Notes: generated by a model not told the origin, from the sequence alone. 63,634 nucleotides of DNA from Streptomyces griseus (GCF_001715295.1 NZ_MDKB01000005.1:1-63634), one strand, 5' to 3'; counted from the stretch's first letter, positions 1-10,625 are shown. Translations and numbers: made by a program.

Positions 1-188
1 AGCCGGTTCTTGGCGAACGGGGGTTGCTGGGGGGCGGGGGGTGGCAGGTGGATGTCGATGTCTATGGGGCCAGGGGCAGGGGGCGGCGGTGCGGGGTTGC
101 TGGGGGGCGTCGGCAGGGCGCATCCGCCGAGAGTGAGCGCGAGGGTCGTGCTGAGGAAGAGCTTTTGCACGGTGGTCGGTATGTGCAC
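1..188 (-). CDS. Small lipoprotein, runs off the window
   Basis: A GTG-initiated frame begins at 188 after a good ribosome site (AGGAAGGGG) and is still open at base 1, so the C-terminus is missing. The first residues form a short basic segment, a hydrophobic core and a lipobox (LGGC), followed by a Pro-rich stretch: the pattern of an exported, lipid-anchored protein. It starts 25 nt after the stop of the small membrane protein at 214-384 and is probably co-transcribed with it. No known family is recognised and the function is unknown. The pair lies beyond the terminator of the isoprenoid operon, so it is probably a separate transcript. Confidence 0.6.
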   Translation of the reverse strand, partial: MHIPTTVQKLFLSTTLALTLGGCALPTPPSNPAPPPPAPGPIDIDIHLPPPAPQQPPFAKNR

Positions 189-213
189 GGCTTGACCCCT
201 TCCTGAGGGATGG

Positions 214-384
214 TCAGGTGGATTCGAGGGTGCGTATGAAGATGCTGAGGGAGGTGAAGAATTGGTCGGTGGTGCGCCAGGTGTTGGTGATGGCGTGGGC
301 GAACTCGCTGGGGGCGGTTCCGATGATGTAGAGCACGATGATCAGCACCATCCAGAACACGATGCTCCGGGGGCGGGTCAGCAT
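214..384 (-). CDS. 56-aa single-span membrane protein
   Basis: ATG at 384 gives a 56-residue protein with a short basic N-terminus and one hydrophobic helix (about residues 8-22), followed by a polar tail. A good purine-rich ribosome site (GGGAG) precedes the start. It is too short for family assignment. It lies between the terminator of the ispH operon (507-536) and a lipoprotein gene in the same direction. The codon pattern (C-rich third positions) is coding-like. The function is unknown; it may act with the neighbouring lipoprotein at the membrane. Confidence 0.5.
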   Translation of the reverse strand: MLTRPRSIVFWMVLIIVLYIIGTAPSEFAHAITNTWRTTDQFFTSLSIFIRTLEST

Positions 385-506
385 GGAGAACTCCCTGCGC
401 TGCTGCGTGTGGTGCAGGTGGCGGTCGGATGGTGAGGCGGAGGTGGGAGGTGGGCGTGCGGTCCCCGTTCTCTCGGTGCCGGGAGCGTGGGACCAGGGCG
501 CGGTGT

Positions 507-536
507 GCGTCCGCCCGCGCGGTGGCGGGCGGACGC
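507..536 (-). terminator. Terminator of the dxs-ispG-prenyl synthase-ispH operon
   Basis: A perfect 12-bp GC-rich inverted repeat (GCGTCCGCCCGC) with a 6-nt loop begins 11 nt after the ispH stop codon. It separates the isoprenoid operon from the small membrane protein and lipoprotein genes downstream. It has no U-tract, which is normal for Streptomyces terminators. Confidence 0.75.
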
Positions 537-546
537 ATCCGCGTCG

Positions 547-1551
547 TCACTCCGCGAAGAGTGCGGCGGCCTGGGCGCGCAGGTCGCGCCGGAGCTCCTT
601 GGGCAGCGAGAAGGTGATCGACTCGTCGGCGGTCCTCACCGTCTCGACGTCCGCGTAACCCCGCTCGCCGAGCCACTCGAGCACACCGTCGACCAGGACG
701 TCGGGCACCGAGGCACCCGAGGTGAGGCCGACCGTGGTGACGCCGTCCAGCCAGGCCTCGTCGATCTCGGAGGCGAAGTCGACCAGGTGGGCGGCCGGCG
801 CACCGGCGTCCAGGGCGACCTCGACCATGCGGATCGAGTTGGATGAGTTCTTCGAGCCGACGACGATGACCAGTTCGGCGTCCTCGGCCAGCTTCTTCAC
901 CGCGATCTGGCGGTTCTGCGTGGCGTAGCAGATGTCGTCGCTCGGCGGGGAGAGGAGGTTCGGGAACTTGCTCTTGAGGGCATCGACCGTCTCCATCGTC
1001 TCGTCGACGGAGAGGGTGGTCTGGGAGAGCCAGACGACCTTCGACTCGTCGCGGACCTCGACGTTGGCCACGTCCTCGGGTCCGTCGACCAGGGTGATGT
1101 GGTCGGGGGCCTCGCCGCTCGTCCCGATGACCTCCTCGTGGCCCTCGTGGCCGATCAGGAGGATGTCGTAGTCCTCCTTGGCATAGCGCACAACCTCCTT
1201 GTGCACCTTGGTCACCAGGGGGCACGTCGCGTCGATCGTGGCGAGCTTGCGCTCGGCGGCCTCCGCGTGGACGGTGGGGGCGACGCCGTGCGCGGAGAAC
1301 ATCACGATGGAGCCCTCGGGGACCTCCGCGGTGACGTCGACGAAGATCGCGCCCTTCTTCTCCAGGGTTTGCACGACGTATTTGTTGTGCACGATCTCGT
1401 GGCGGACGTAGATCGGGGCCCCGTACTGCTCCAGGGCCTTCTCCACGGCGAGTACAGCGCGGTCGACTCCTGCGCACCAGCTGCGAGGTGATGCGAGCAG
1501 GACGCGGCCGGGCCGCCGCGCAGGCGTTGAAGAGGAAGGTGCCGGATTCAT
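547..1551 (-). CDS. ispH: 4-hydroxy-3-methylbut-2-enyl diphosphate reductase
   Basis: IspH catalyses the last step of the MEP pathway, reducing HMBPP to IPP and DMAPP with a [4Fe-4S] cluster. The 334-residue protein has the usual family length. The three cluster cysteines are visible: SWCAGVDRA near residue 26, DATCPLVTK, and DDICYATQNRQ. The ATG overlaps the stop of the upstream prenyl synthase frame (ATGA, 1548-1551), so it is last in a translationally coupled operon. Streptomyces need one housekeeping ispH, so a copy packed with a prenyl synthase probably boosts precursor supply for the local terpenoid genes. That last point is inference. Confidence 0.95.
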   Translation of the reverse strand: MNPAPSSSTPARRPGRVLLASPRSWCAGVDRAVLAVEKALEQYGAPIYVRHEIVHNKYVVQTLEKKGAIFVDVTAEVPEGSIVMFSAHGVAPTVHAEAAERKLATIDATCPLVTKVHKEVVRYAKEDYDILLIGHEGHEEVIGTSGEAPDHITLVDGPEDVANVEVRDESKVVWLSQTTLSVDETMETVDALKSKFPNLLSPPSDDICYATQNRQIAVKKLAEDAELVIVVGSKNSSNSIRMVEVALDAGAPAAHLVDFASEIDEAWLDGVTTVGLTSGASVPDVLVDGVLEWLGERGYADVETVRTADESITFSLPKELRRDLRAQAAALFAE

Positions 1552-2585
1552 GTGGTCCTCGCAGTCGCGCTGAAGGCTATGGACCGCAATGCGGCCACCA
1601 TGTGCACGGGTAGGTCGGCGGTGTCCAGGGTGGTCAGCGCCTCTTGACGGCGCTGGGCGATCATTGCTTCGACTGTTGTGCGGGCTCCGGTGTCGATGAG
1701 GATGGTGCGGACCTGTTCGGCGCCATCGTCGTCGAGAGTCCTGTCGCCGACGTGGCGGAGCAGCGTGCGGTGTTGCGCGGGGGTGGCGCTACGCAGCGCG
1801 AGGGCCATGAGGACGGTGGCTTTGCCTTCTCTCAGGTCGTCGAGGGCGGGTTTGCCGGTGTCGTGGGGATTGCCGAAGACGCCCAGGAGGTCGTCGCGGA
1901 GCTGGAAGGCTTCGCCCACGGGGATGCCGTAGGCGGTCAGGGCCGGCCTGCATGTGTGGCTGCCGGGTGCCGGGGCGAGGGACGCCCCGAGCAGTAGGGG
2001 CCCCTCGACGGTGTATTTCGCGGTCTTGTATCGGGTGATGGCCAGCGCTTGGTCCAGGCCGACGGTGGGTTGGCCGGTGTGGGAGAGGTCGAGGCACTGC
2101 CCGTAGATGGTGTCGGCGCGCAGGGTGTTGGCGACGGGCAGGGCCGCTTTGAGCTGGTCGGAGGTGAGGCCCGCGCCGTGGAGGAGTTCGTCGGCGAAGA
2201 CGAGGGCGAGGTCGCCGATGAGGATGGCGGCTTCGGTACTGATCTTGCGGTGGACGGTGGGCCGGCCGCGGCGGGTGTCAGAGGCGTCGATGATGTCGTC
2301 GTGGATGAGCATGGCGGCGTGGAAGATCTCCAGCGACGCCGCAGCCCGGAGAACAGGGTGGGGGGGCACCGGTGCCCCCCGCGGCCTGCCAGCCGGCGAC
2401 GCACAGCACGGGGCGGATGCGTTTGCCTCCCGCGTCGAGGAATCCACTCAACGCTTGGGCGGCCTGTTGCGGCAGGTTCCTGCGGTGGGCCTCGCGGGTC
2501 TGGAAGGCCAGGAAGCCGGTGAGGACGGTGTCGACCGCGCGTCGCACAGCGTCCTGGTCGAAGAAGGCTGCTGGGGCCTGGGTAC

Positions 2586-2589
<4 letters not shown>
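1548..2589 (-). pseudogene. Trans-polyprenyl diphosphate synthase, single frameshift
   Basis: The N-terminal frame starts at ATG 2589 and carries the GGKRIRP substrate motif. The rest is in a second frame with FHAAMLIHDDIID (first Asp-rich motif) and QLRDDLLG (second). Homology is continuous, so these were one ~346-residue enzyme making FPP, GGPP or a related chain from IPP. The frame breaks at a seven-G run (2360-2366) abutting a 20-bp perfect palindrome (2361-2380); six Gs would restore it. Both ends keep ATGA overlaps with ispG and ispH, as expected of a functional operon. It may be a sequencing indel, a recent mutation or, less likely, programmed slippage. Chain length cannot be read safely from sequence. 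Confidence 0.85.
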
Positions 2590-3730
<1,141 letters not shown>

Positions 3731-3734
<4 letters not shown>

Positions 3735-5605
3735 CGGGGGCTCCCGTCGGGGGTCATGGTGTGGTCCAGGGGCTTTGCGGCGCCGGCACGCAGGGCTGTG
3801 GAAACGATCTGGACGGATGACAGGCCTGCGCGTGTGAGTAGTTGTTCGCGCCCGCCGTGCGCGAGGAAGGCGCGTGGCAGTCCCAGGACGTGTACGGGGG
3901 TGGTGATGGCGTGGTCGCGTAGGCACATGGCGAATGCGTCGCCGAGGCCGCCGGCGCGGGAGTTGTCTTCCACCGTGATCACCAGCCGGTGGCCGGCGGC
4001 CAAGTCGAGCAGCCCCGGTGTGACAGGGGCGGCCCACCGCGGGTCTGCGACGGTGACGCCGATTCCCTGCTGCGTCAGCTGCTGGGCCGCTTGCAGGCAC
4101 ATGGGTGCCATCGGTCCGTAGGAGAGCAGGAGTACATCGCGGATTCCCCCCTCCGACAGGACGTCGACACCGTCCATGTGACGTACGGCCTCGATGTCCT
4201 TGCCAGGTATCCCCTTGGGGAAGCGGATGGCGGTGGGCCCTTCGTCGTGCGCGGTGGCTTCGCGCAACAGGGCCCGCAGCTGGCAGCCGTCGCGGGGGGC
4301 AGCGATGCGCAGCCCCGGCACCATGCCCAGCAGGGAGGCGTCCCACATGCCGTGGTGCGAGGCTCCGTCGGGTCCTGTGACGCCGGCCCGGTCAAGAACG
4401 AAGGTCACGGGAAGCCGGTGCAGGGCCACATCCATGAGGACTTGGTCCGCCGCCCGGGTGAGGAAGGTGGAATAGAGGGCGACGACGGGGTGGAAGCCGC
4501 CCATGGCCAAGCCTGCCGCAGAGGTGACTGCGTGCTGCTCGGCGATTCCGACGTCGAAGACCCGATCGGGGTACTTCACCGCCATCGGATACAGGCCGGC
4601 GGGCCGGAGCATGGCTGCGGTGACGGCGACCAGTTCCTCACGTTCGTCGGCCAGCTCCAGCAGGGCTTGACCGAAGAAGCTGGTCCATGACGGGGCGGGC
4701 GGGCTCGTGGTGGCGACAGGCCGGCCGGTGACCGCGTCCACGGTTCCGACCGCGTGCAGGCAGTCCGCCTCATCGCCCTCGGCCGGCCCGAACCCCGAAC
4801 CTTTGACGGTCACCGCGTGGACCAGCACCGGCTGCCGCAACGAGCGGGCCTGCTCCAAGGTGGCCTGCAGGGCGCCGATGTCGTGACCGTCGACGGGCCC
4901 CAGGTAGGTGAACCCGAGCTGAGTGAACACCGTCGTGACCGCCTGGCCCGTGGGGGCGCGGTCGCCGGGGCGCTTGAGGGTGCGCAGATGGTTGGCGAGA
5001 GCTCCGCCGGTCGGGGCGTAGGAGCGGCCGTTGTCGTTGAGGACCACCACCACTGGACGCTCGCAGGCACCGATGTTGTTCAGCGCTTCCCACGCCATGC
5101 CGCCGGTCATGGCACCGTCGCCGATCACGGCTACCACAGACCTGTCGGTACGCCCACGCAGCTCGTTGGCCTTGGCCAGGCCGTCGGCATACGAGAGTGA
5201 GGCGGAGGCATGGGAGTTCTCGTACCAGTCGTGCTCCGACTCACTGCGCGAGGGATAGCCGGACAGTCCTCCGGCCTGACGTAGCCGGTCGAAACCCGCG
5301 GCGCGGCCGGTCAGGATCTTGTGGACGTATGCCTGGTGGCCGGTGTCGAAAAGGATCGCGTCGCGAGGCGAGTCGAAGACGCGGTGCAGGGCGATGGTCA
5401 GCTCCACCACACCCAGATTCGGTCCCAGATGCCCGCCCGACGCACACACCGTCTCGATCAAGAACGTGCGGATATCTTTGGCCAGGACCTCGAGCTGCCC
5501 GGCCTGCAGGCGGCGCACGGCTTGCGGGCCATCGACAGCCGTCAGGTCACGATCTTTCATTGCGGTGAGTTGCCCGGTCATAGGTGCCTCGGAGAACTCA
5601 GTCAT
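3731..5605 (-). CDS. dxs: 1-deoxy-D-xylulose-5-phosphate synthase
   Basis: DXS condenses pyruvate and glyceraldehyde-3-phosphate with thiamine diphosphate, the entry step of the MEP pathway. The protein is 624 residues, close to the family's ~630. GHQAYVHKILTGR and the thiamine-diphosphate motif GDGAMTGGMAWEALN are present, with the transketolase-like C-terminal domains intact. The start is ATG 5605 with GGAGG seven bases upstream. It is the first gene of the coupled operon, so its promoter should lie in 5606-6071. A decayed second dxs lies 2 kb upstream on the same strand (7575-7855). Confidence 0.95.
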
Positions 5606-6071
5606 GTTGACCTCCAGGTCTCAGCAGGGACATCGCTGCGGTCCATGTATGCGTGCGTAGGCGAACTCGACGTGCCGAGGGGCAGGGCCACGGATGCGGT
5701 GCGGACAAGCGCGAAGGGGTAGCGGGCGAACGTGTGACGGCCTTCGAAGCACGTCCTTCCGCCGCAGCCGAACCCCACCCGATTCGACGACACGCGGTTC
5801 AGCCGCCCCGGCCATGCGGCGCGCTGGGGAACGCGCGCCAGTCGAGCAGACGGCCTCGCCCACACCGTGCTGCCTGGCAATTCGCCGACCGCGGCGGCAA
5901 CTTGGCTGCCGCGGGGGTGACAGCGCGTGGTAGCTGTGGCTGCCTGCGCGGCCTCCCCGACCGCCGTACGCCTCGTCCTCTCACGGCCCGTATCGACTCG
6001 CCGGCACTCTGTCGCGTCCACGGGGACCGACCGCTCCTGCCGAACCCGCGACAGCGGCACGCGCACCGCGC
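5606..6071 (-). promoter_or_regulatory. Gene-free region upstream of the dxs operon
   Basis: These 466 bp separate dxs from the P450 gene on the same strand. No frame here has a convincing start, codon bias or family signature. The dxs operon promoter and any P450 terminator should be here, but no clear -10/-35 pair or operator repeat could be picked out by eye. Confidence 0.4.
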
Positions 6072-7361
6072 TCATTCGCGCTGCGCGGCGCGGTCGCCGG
6101 AGTTCGAGGCGGAGGCCGGTCGCAGGACGACCGGTAGAGCGGCGAGGCCGTTGATCGCCGTGGAGATGACGGGCTTCAGTTCCGACTCGGGCACGGCCAG
6201 CCGCATGGCGGGGAACCGACCGAAGAGCTGGGAGAGGCCGATCGAACTCTCCAGGCGGGCGAGCGGCGCGCCGAGACAGTAGTGAGGGCCGGCACCGAAG
6301 GCGAGCTGGCGTTGGTACTGGCGGGAGTCGTGCACGTCGAAGGGCGCCGGAGCCGTCGCGTGTTGTTCGCGGTTTGCGGCGGCCAGACTGACGGCGATCG
6401 GCTCGCCGCGGCGCACGCTCACCCCGTGCAGGACGGTGTCCCGCAGTGCGTAGCGCATGAACACGGTGCGCACCGGGGCCTTCCAGTACAGGCCCGCCTC
6501 GACAGCGGCCGGCCAGCTCAGCTCACCGCCGAGGACCGCGGTGAGCTGGTCGGGGTGGCTGAGCAGGGCGAGGACGGTATTGGTGAGCGCGTTGACCGTT
6601 GTCTCGTGGCCGGCCGAAAGGATGAATTCCAGGGTGTCGATCAGTTCCTTCGGCGTCAGCTTTCCACCGCCGTCGTCGAGCGCCTCGATCAGCGCGCTGG
6701 TCAGGTCGCCGAGCGGGGCAGCGCGCCGGTCGGCGACCAGGCGTGCCAGGACTTCGCGCTCCCCCATGGTGGCCGCCTGCCGCTCGGCGCTGCTCACCTC
6801 GACGCTCAGTATCGTCCGGAAGTGCGCGCGCAGCTGGTGCTGCTGCTCGGGGTCGGTGAGACCGTAGAGCTCGCAGATGATGAGTAGCGGGAGCGGGTAG
6901 GCGAAGGTCTCCTTGAGGTCGATCACCTCCTCCGGCTCCACGGACTCCAGGCCGTCCAGCAGTTCCCGCGTGATTTCCTGGATCCGGGGCGCGAGCGCCT
7001 CGATGCGCCGGGGGGTAAAGGCGTGACTCACCAGGCCCCGGAGCCTGCGGTGAGCGGCCCCGTCCGCGTTCAGCAACGATTCCCCGACGATCAGGTGGAG
7101 CAGCGGCCATCCGGCGGGTATCTCCCCGCGGGTGTAGGCACCCCAGTGCCGCGGATCGCTGGAGAGGTCGGGGTGCGGATTCAGGACGCTCCGGGCCGCC
7201 TCGGCCGACACGGCTGCCCAGGCACGGACATCGTCCGGAAGAGATACCGGCACCACGGGGCCGTGCCGCTGCCACTCGGCTGCTTCCTCGTAGGTCCCCC
7301 GGCTCGGGTCGAGTGAGGACACGGGCTGGTCGAGCGAGAACTTCGAACGGTCGATGTACAT
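6072..7361 (-). CDS. Cytochrome P450 without the EXXR motif
   Basis: A 429-residue bacterial class I P450. The I-helix oxygen motif AGHETT (residues 250-255) and the heme loop FGAGPHYCLGAPLARLE (Cys362) are intact. The K-helix reads VEAGLYW (287-293) where relatives have EEXLR, so both charged EXXR residues are missing (Ala289, Tyr292). The only P450s known to me without EXXR are families such as Streptomyces CYP157. The start at 7361 was chosen for its GGAG site six bases upstream and the conserved opening; ATG 7436 is the alternative. It sits upstream of the isoprenoid operon on the same strand and may oxidise the local terpenoid (inference). Confidence 0.9.
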   Translation of the reverse strand: MYIDRSKFSLDQPVSSLDPSRGTYEEAAEWQRHGPVVPVSLPDDVRAWAAVSAEAARSVLNPHPDLSSDPRHWGAYTRGEIPAGWPLLHLIVGESLLNADGAAHRRLRGLVSHAFTPRRIEALAPRIQEITRELLDGLESVEPEEVIDLKETFAYPLPLLIICELYGLTDPEQQHQLRAHFRTILSVEVSSAERQAATMGEREVLARLVADRRAAPLGDLTSALIEALDDGGGKLTPKELIDTLEFILSAGHETTVNALTNTVLALLSHPDQLTAVLGGELSWPAAVEAGLYWKAPVRTVFMRYALRDTVLHGVSVRRGEPIAVSLAAANREQHATAPAPFDVHDSRQYQRQLAFGAGPHYCLGAPLARLESSIGLSQLFGRFPAMRLAVPESELKPVISTAINGLAALPVVLRPASASNSGDRAAQRE

Positions 7362-7574
7362 CGGCAGCTCCAACTGGATGTGGCATACGTTTCCTTGGGT
7401 CCGTGTCCTTGCGTCCGTCTGCTGTGTTCGGCTCACCGCGACGGAAGCTGTACCGAGTCCGGGCCGAACGCCAAGGCCAGAACTGTTGTGAGGTGGGAGG
7501 CCTACGCCCTGAAATGCACACCGCTTGCGAGCTGTGGGGCCGGGGCGGACCGCCGATCACACGTCCCCCCGACA

Positions 7575-7855
7575 GCACCTACGAAAGTGCGGCAGAGCGG
7601 TATGAGTTCTCGTTCTCGTACCACTCGAGCACCGCGGCGCGAGGCGGTGCCGGACAGTCCGGCCGGCCTGACGTGAGTGGTCGAAATCCGCGGCACGGGC
7701 CGACCAGGCCCTTGTGGGCGTAGACCTGGTGGGTCGGTGTCGAAAGGACACGGCACGGGGCGATTCGAAGACGAGAGGCAGGGCGGTTCCGCCACGCCCA
7801 CGCACGGTCCCGGGCGCCCGCCGGATGCACTTCCCTCTTCATGAGTAGCGTGCAG
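7575..7855 (-). pseudogene. Decayed fragment of a second dxs
   Basis: This stretch aligns base by base with 5175-5470 of the intact dxs. Shared runs include gagttctcg, ccggacagtc, cggcctgacg, ggtcgaaa and gcagggcg. Translated on the minus strand it still shows HQVYAHK and EWYEN where DXS has HQAYVHK and DWYEN, but stops and indels break the frame and both ends are missing. It therefore encodes nothing functional. It lies immediately upstream of the P450 gene, on the same strand as the living dxs. Confidence 0.8.
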
Positions 7856-8835
7856 CCTGTCCTGCGCCGGAGCTTCGCTGTCTGGCCGTCATCGCGCGTA
7901 CGGCTTCCCGGCCACTGATCGTACTGACATCCAAAACGGCGAGCGCTATGGCCTGCGCGGCCGGGGGTGCTTCGGGGAGCCACTCATGGCGTTTCCGGGT
8001 CTCTCTCGGAGCACTGCGAAGGCGGGAACGCGACCCCGCACCGAACGACGGATGGCGTACCGAAGACGGCGGAGGGGTGTGGGGGCAGGGCAAGATGGCA
8101 GTGCCATTTCGGGCGATCCTTCCGGCGCGGACAAACGTCTCGAGGATCGCGGGATCCGTCGTGGATGCACGGCCGTTGTGTGAGGGGAACACCTGTTCAG
8201 GTGCCCCTGTCTACAGGCCGCCAACACCGAAAGGGAGGGCGCACCAGGAGCACTGGGCGTAAATCAGCCCCTGGTCCGCGCCCCCGCACTCGCCACGCCG
8301 CACACCGGTGCACGGCTCAGTAGCGGCATCAGGAATCGGTGGCCCCACCTGCAGCAGCGCCACGCCGCGGCAGCGCAAGGTCGTCACGGCGCAAGCGAGA
8401 GTGTCCGCAGACAACGCAGGCCGGCCTGCCGCAACGGCATGACCGGAGGTCACATGCCTCTCTGCCTGCCTCGAACTGCCCCGGGCAGCCCGATCGCGGT
8501 CGGGCTGCCCGGGGTGACCGCAGTTGTCGCGGCCGCGGTCGCCTACTTCAACGTATGGCGTGCGCCCCGGTCGCGCTCCAAGGGCAGCGCGCACCCCCCT
8601 GTGTGCTGCGCGCTCTCCCCTCGTAAGGGTTGCGTCGACGTCCAGGAATGCCGAATGGTTGAGAAATGCGATCAACGTACTAACTGGCCGAACACCGGGT
8701 GCAGACGGCCGACAGCGGGTCATCGCACCGCCCACGATGCCGGGGGCCCGTCCTCCGTTCGGTCCCGGTCGTAGACGAGGGACGTCGGCCGGCGGCACAT
8801 TCGATCGCAACATCCAACAGATCGGGAAATCCTCC
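7856..8835. other. Gene-free region between the dxs remnant and the Lys-rich protein
   Basis: About 980 bp with no frame I can support. One plus-strand frame from 8456 has GGAGGT nearby and a short hydrophobic stretch, but the spacing is poor and codon use is not coding-like. It contains a strong hairpin (8479-8514, listed separately) and a smaller inverted repeat (AGGGG...CCCCT) near 8190-8215. It may hold the promoter for the 76-aa protein and kinase genes. Confidence 0.4.
8479..8514. terminator. Perfect 15-bp hairpin
   Basis: Arms CCCCGGGCAGCCCGA and its exact complement flank a 6-nt loop. Its strength fits a bidirectional terminator, although no intact gene ends close by. It may be left over from a lost gene. 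Confidence 0.5.
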
Positions 8836-9066
8836 ATGTCCACAAGTTGGGAAAGCCTCGTCAATGAGGTCCTGGACCGGGCGAGCGATGTCGGCCGGAG
8901 TGCGCGTGACACGACGCGCAGAGCGCTCACCGGAAAGAAAAAGAAGAAGGAGAAGAACCGCAAGCTCGTCCAGCGCAACATACGCGCGATGGAGAAGCTC
9001 ACCGTGCAACTCGACCGGTACATCGAGCACGACCGGGCCAAGCAGCAGGGCCGCGAAGCCGGCTGA
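8836..9066 (+). CDS. 76-aa Lys-rich helical protein next to the UbiB-like kinase
   Basis: ATG at 8836 opens a 76-residue, strongly charged and probably all-helical protein. The middle is very basic (GKKKKKEKNRK, about residues 33-43), followed by an amphipathic heptad-like segment. There is no signal peptide or membrane span. It lies 65 nt before the UbiB-like kinase gene on the same strand, so the two are probably co-transcribed. No family is recognised. It could be a nucleic-acid- or membrane-surface-binding partner of the kinase, which is inference from charge and position only. Confidence 0.65.
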   Translation: MSTSWESLVNEVLDRASDVGRSARDTTRRALTGKKKKKEKNRKLVQRNIRAMEKLTVQLDRYIEHDRAKQQGREAG

Positions 9067-9131
9067 GACCGCACGACACCCCCTCATTCTTCCGACACGT
9101 CAGCTTCAGACGGCGAGGGAGCGGGACCCCG

Positions 9132-10625
9132 GTGGTTGAACATCGCGCGCGACACACAGCTCATGTACTGGCCCAACTCGGTATGAAAGAAGTGTCCCGG
9201 GCCACCCGACGACGCCGCAGACAGGCCGACGGCATACCGGGGACAACCACCGAACAACAACGTGCCCGGGCGATCCGACAAGCCCTGGAACAGCTCGGCC
9301 CCCTCTATGTGAAGGTCGGCCAGATCCTGTCGACCAGACCGGACTTCGTGCCGGACTACATCCGCGAGGAGCTTGCTCTACTGACCGACCAAGCAACCGT
9401 GCGGCCGTTCGCCACCTTCGTACCCACGCTGGAGGCAGAGCTCGGGGCCGGCTGGCGAGAAGCATTCACTTCGTTCGAGACCGACCGGCCGCTGGGAGCA
9501 GCATCGCTCGCACAGGTGTACCGCGCCACTCGCCGGGACGGCACTCCATGCGTCGTGAAGATTCAACGACCGGGCTCCCACCAGACCGTGCTCGGCGACA
9601 TGACTGTCCTGCGGCGCGTCACCGGCGTGATCAGACGGGTGGCACCACGGTTCAACGAGGTCATCGACACCGGGGCCATGCTCGACGTCATCTTCCGCGC
9701 CATGAGTGACGAGCTGGACTTCACCCGGGAAGCCGCCAACATGAAGAACGCGCGGAAGGCCGCGAGAGATTTCAAGACCATCAAAGTACCGAAAGCCCTC
9801 ATCGCCACTCCGCGGGTCCTCGTCCAGACCCTGGCCGACGGGCAGGCCGCCCACCGGCTGAAAGAAGACGAACTGAGTCGAAAAAAGCGCAGGAAGATGG
9901 CCAAAGAGTTTGTCGCCTTCATGTTCAAGGCATTCTTCGTCGACCGAACCTTCCACGCCGATCCACACTCCGGGAACGTCCTGGTCAGTCCGGACGGAAA
10001 AGCCCACGTCATCGACTGGGGCATGGTCGGCCGCATCGACCGCAGCACCAGCGCTGCGATGCTCGGCACGATGATCGCCATGGCCTACAACGACGGACCG
10101 GCACTCGCGCAGTCCTGGATCCAGCTGGGCTCCACCACCCCCTGGAGCGACATCGGCGGCTTCACCGCCGACATCGCCCGCTTCGTGCCCCACGTCGCCG
10201 ACGCCTCGCTGGCCGAACTGAACTTCGGCGTCGCCCTCACCGCCGTCCTCGCCTTCTCCACCAACCGCGGCATCCAGACCTCACCCAACGTCTCAATCCT
10301 GGGCAAAGCCGTGGCCAACATGGAAGGCACCGTCCGCCATATCCACGCGGACCTGAAGCTGTCTGACAGCATCCGCGACGTCCTGCAGGACATCCTGATC
10401 GAAATGGCCCGCGACAGCGTCTCGCCCGAACAACTGGCGCAGTACAGCCTCCACGCTCTACGTGCCCTGACCCAGGGACCCGGTCAGGGACTCCACACGC
10501 TGAACGACATGGCCAACCGCCAGCTCACCGTGCACAACCACACGCGCTTCAACGACACCCGAGCCAGCAAAACGACGGTGGCACTCACCCTGCTGGCCCT
10601 CGCAAACCGCCACCGACCGAACTGA
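9132..10625 (+). CDS. UbiB/ABC1 (AarF) family atypical kinase
   Basis: The 497-residue protein carries the family hallmarks in order: the KxGQ motif (YVKVGQILSTRPD, about residue 61), the Ala-rich nucleotide loop (PLGAASLAQVY, about 118-128), HADPHSGN and a DWG metal motif. UbiB-type proteins are ATPases/kinases that assist biosynthesis or transport of isoprenoid lipids such as quinones. The start is a GTG at 9132. No quinone gene is nearby. The neighbours are a squalene-synthase-like protein and a terpene synthase downstream and an MEP operon upstream, so a role in handling the local isoprenoid product is a reasonable inference. Confidence 0.9.
   Translation: MVEHRARHTAHVLAQLGMKEVSRATRRRRRQADGIPGTTTEQQRARAIRQALEQLGPLYVKVGQILSTRPDFVPDYIREELALLTDQATVRPFATFVPTLEAELGAGWREAFTSFETDRPLGAASLAQVYRATRRDGTPCVVKIQRPGSHQTVLGDMTVLRRVTGVIRRVAPRFNEVIDTGAMLDVIFRAMSDELDFTREAANMKNARKAARDFKTIKVPKALIATPRVLVQTLADGQAAHRLKEDELSRKKRRKMAKEFVAFMFKAFFVDRTFHADPHSGNVLVSPDGKAHVIDWGMVGRIDRSTSAAMLGTMIAMAYNDGPALAQSWIQLGSTTPWSDIGGFTADIARFVPHVADASLAELNFGVALTAVLAFSTNRGIQTSPNVSILGKAVANMEGTVRHIHADLKLSDSIRDVLQDILIEMARDSVSPEQLAQYSLHALRALTQGPGQGLHTLNDMANRQLTVHNHTRFNDTRASKTTVALTLLALANRHRPN

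Noticed and set aside
62..1477. Long minus-strand frame overlapping ispH
   Set aside because: Shadow frame of a clearly identified gene with an Arg-rich, repetitive translation.
2361..2380. Palindrome as a transcription-factor operator
   Set aside because: It lies inside the prenyl synthase coding sequence, where the amino acids (GGTGAP) fit the family; the palindrome is probably coincidental.
8456..8774. Possible small membrane protein with GGAGGT upstream
   Set aside because: Spacing to the ATG is only 3 nt, codon use is poor and the frame contains a strong hairpin.
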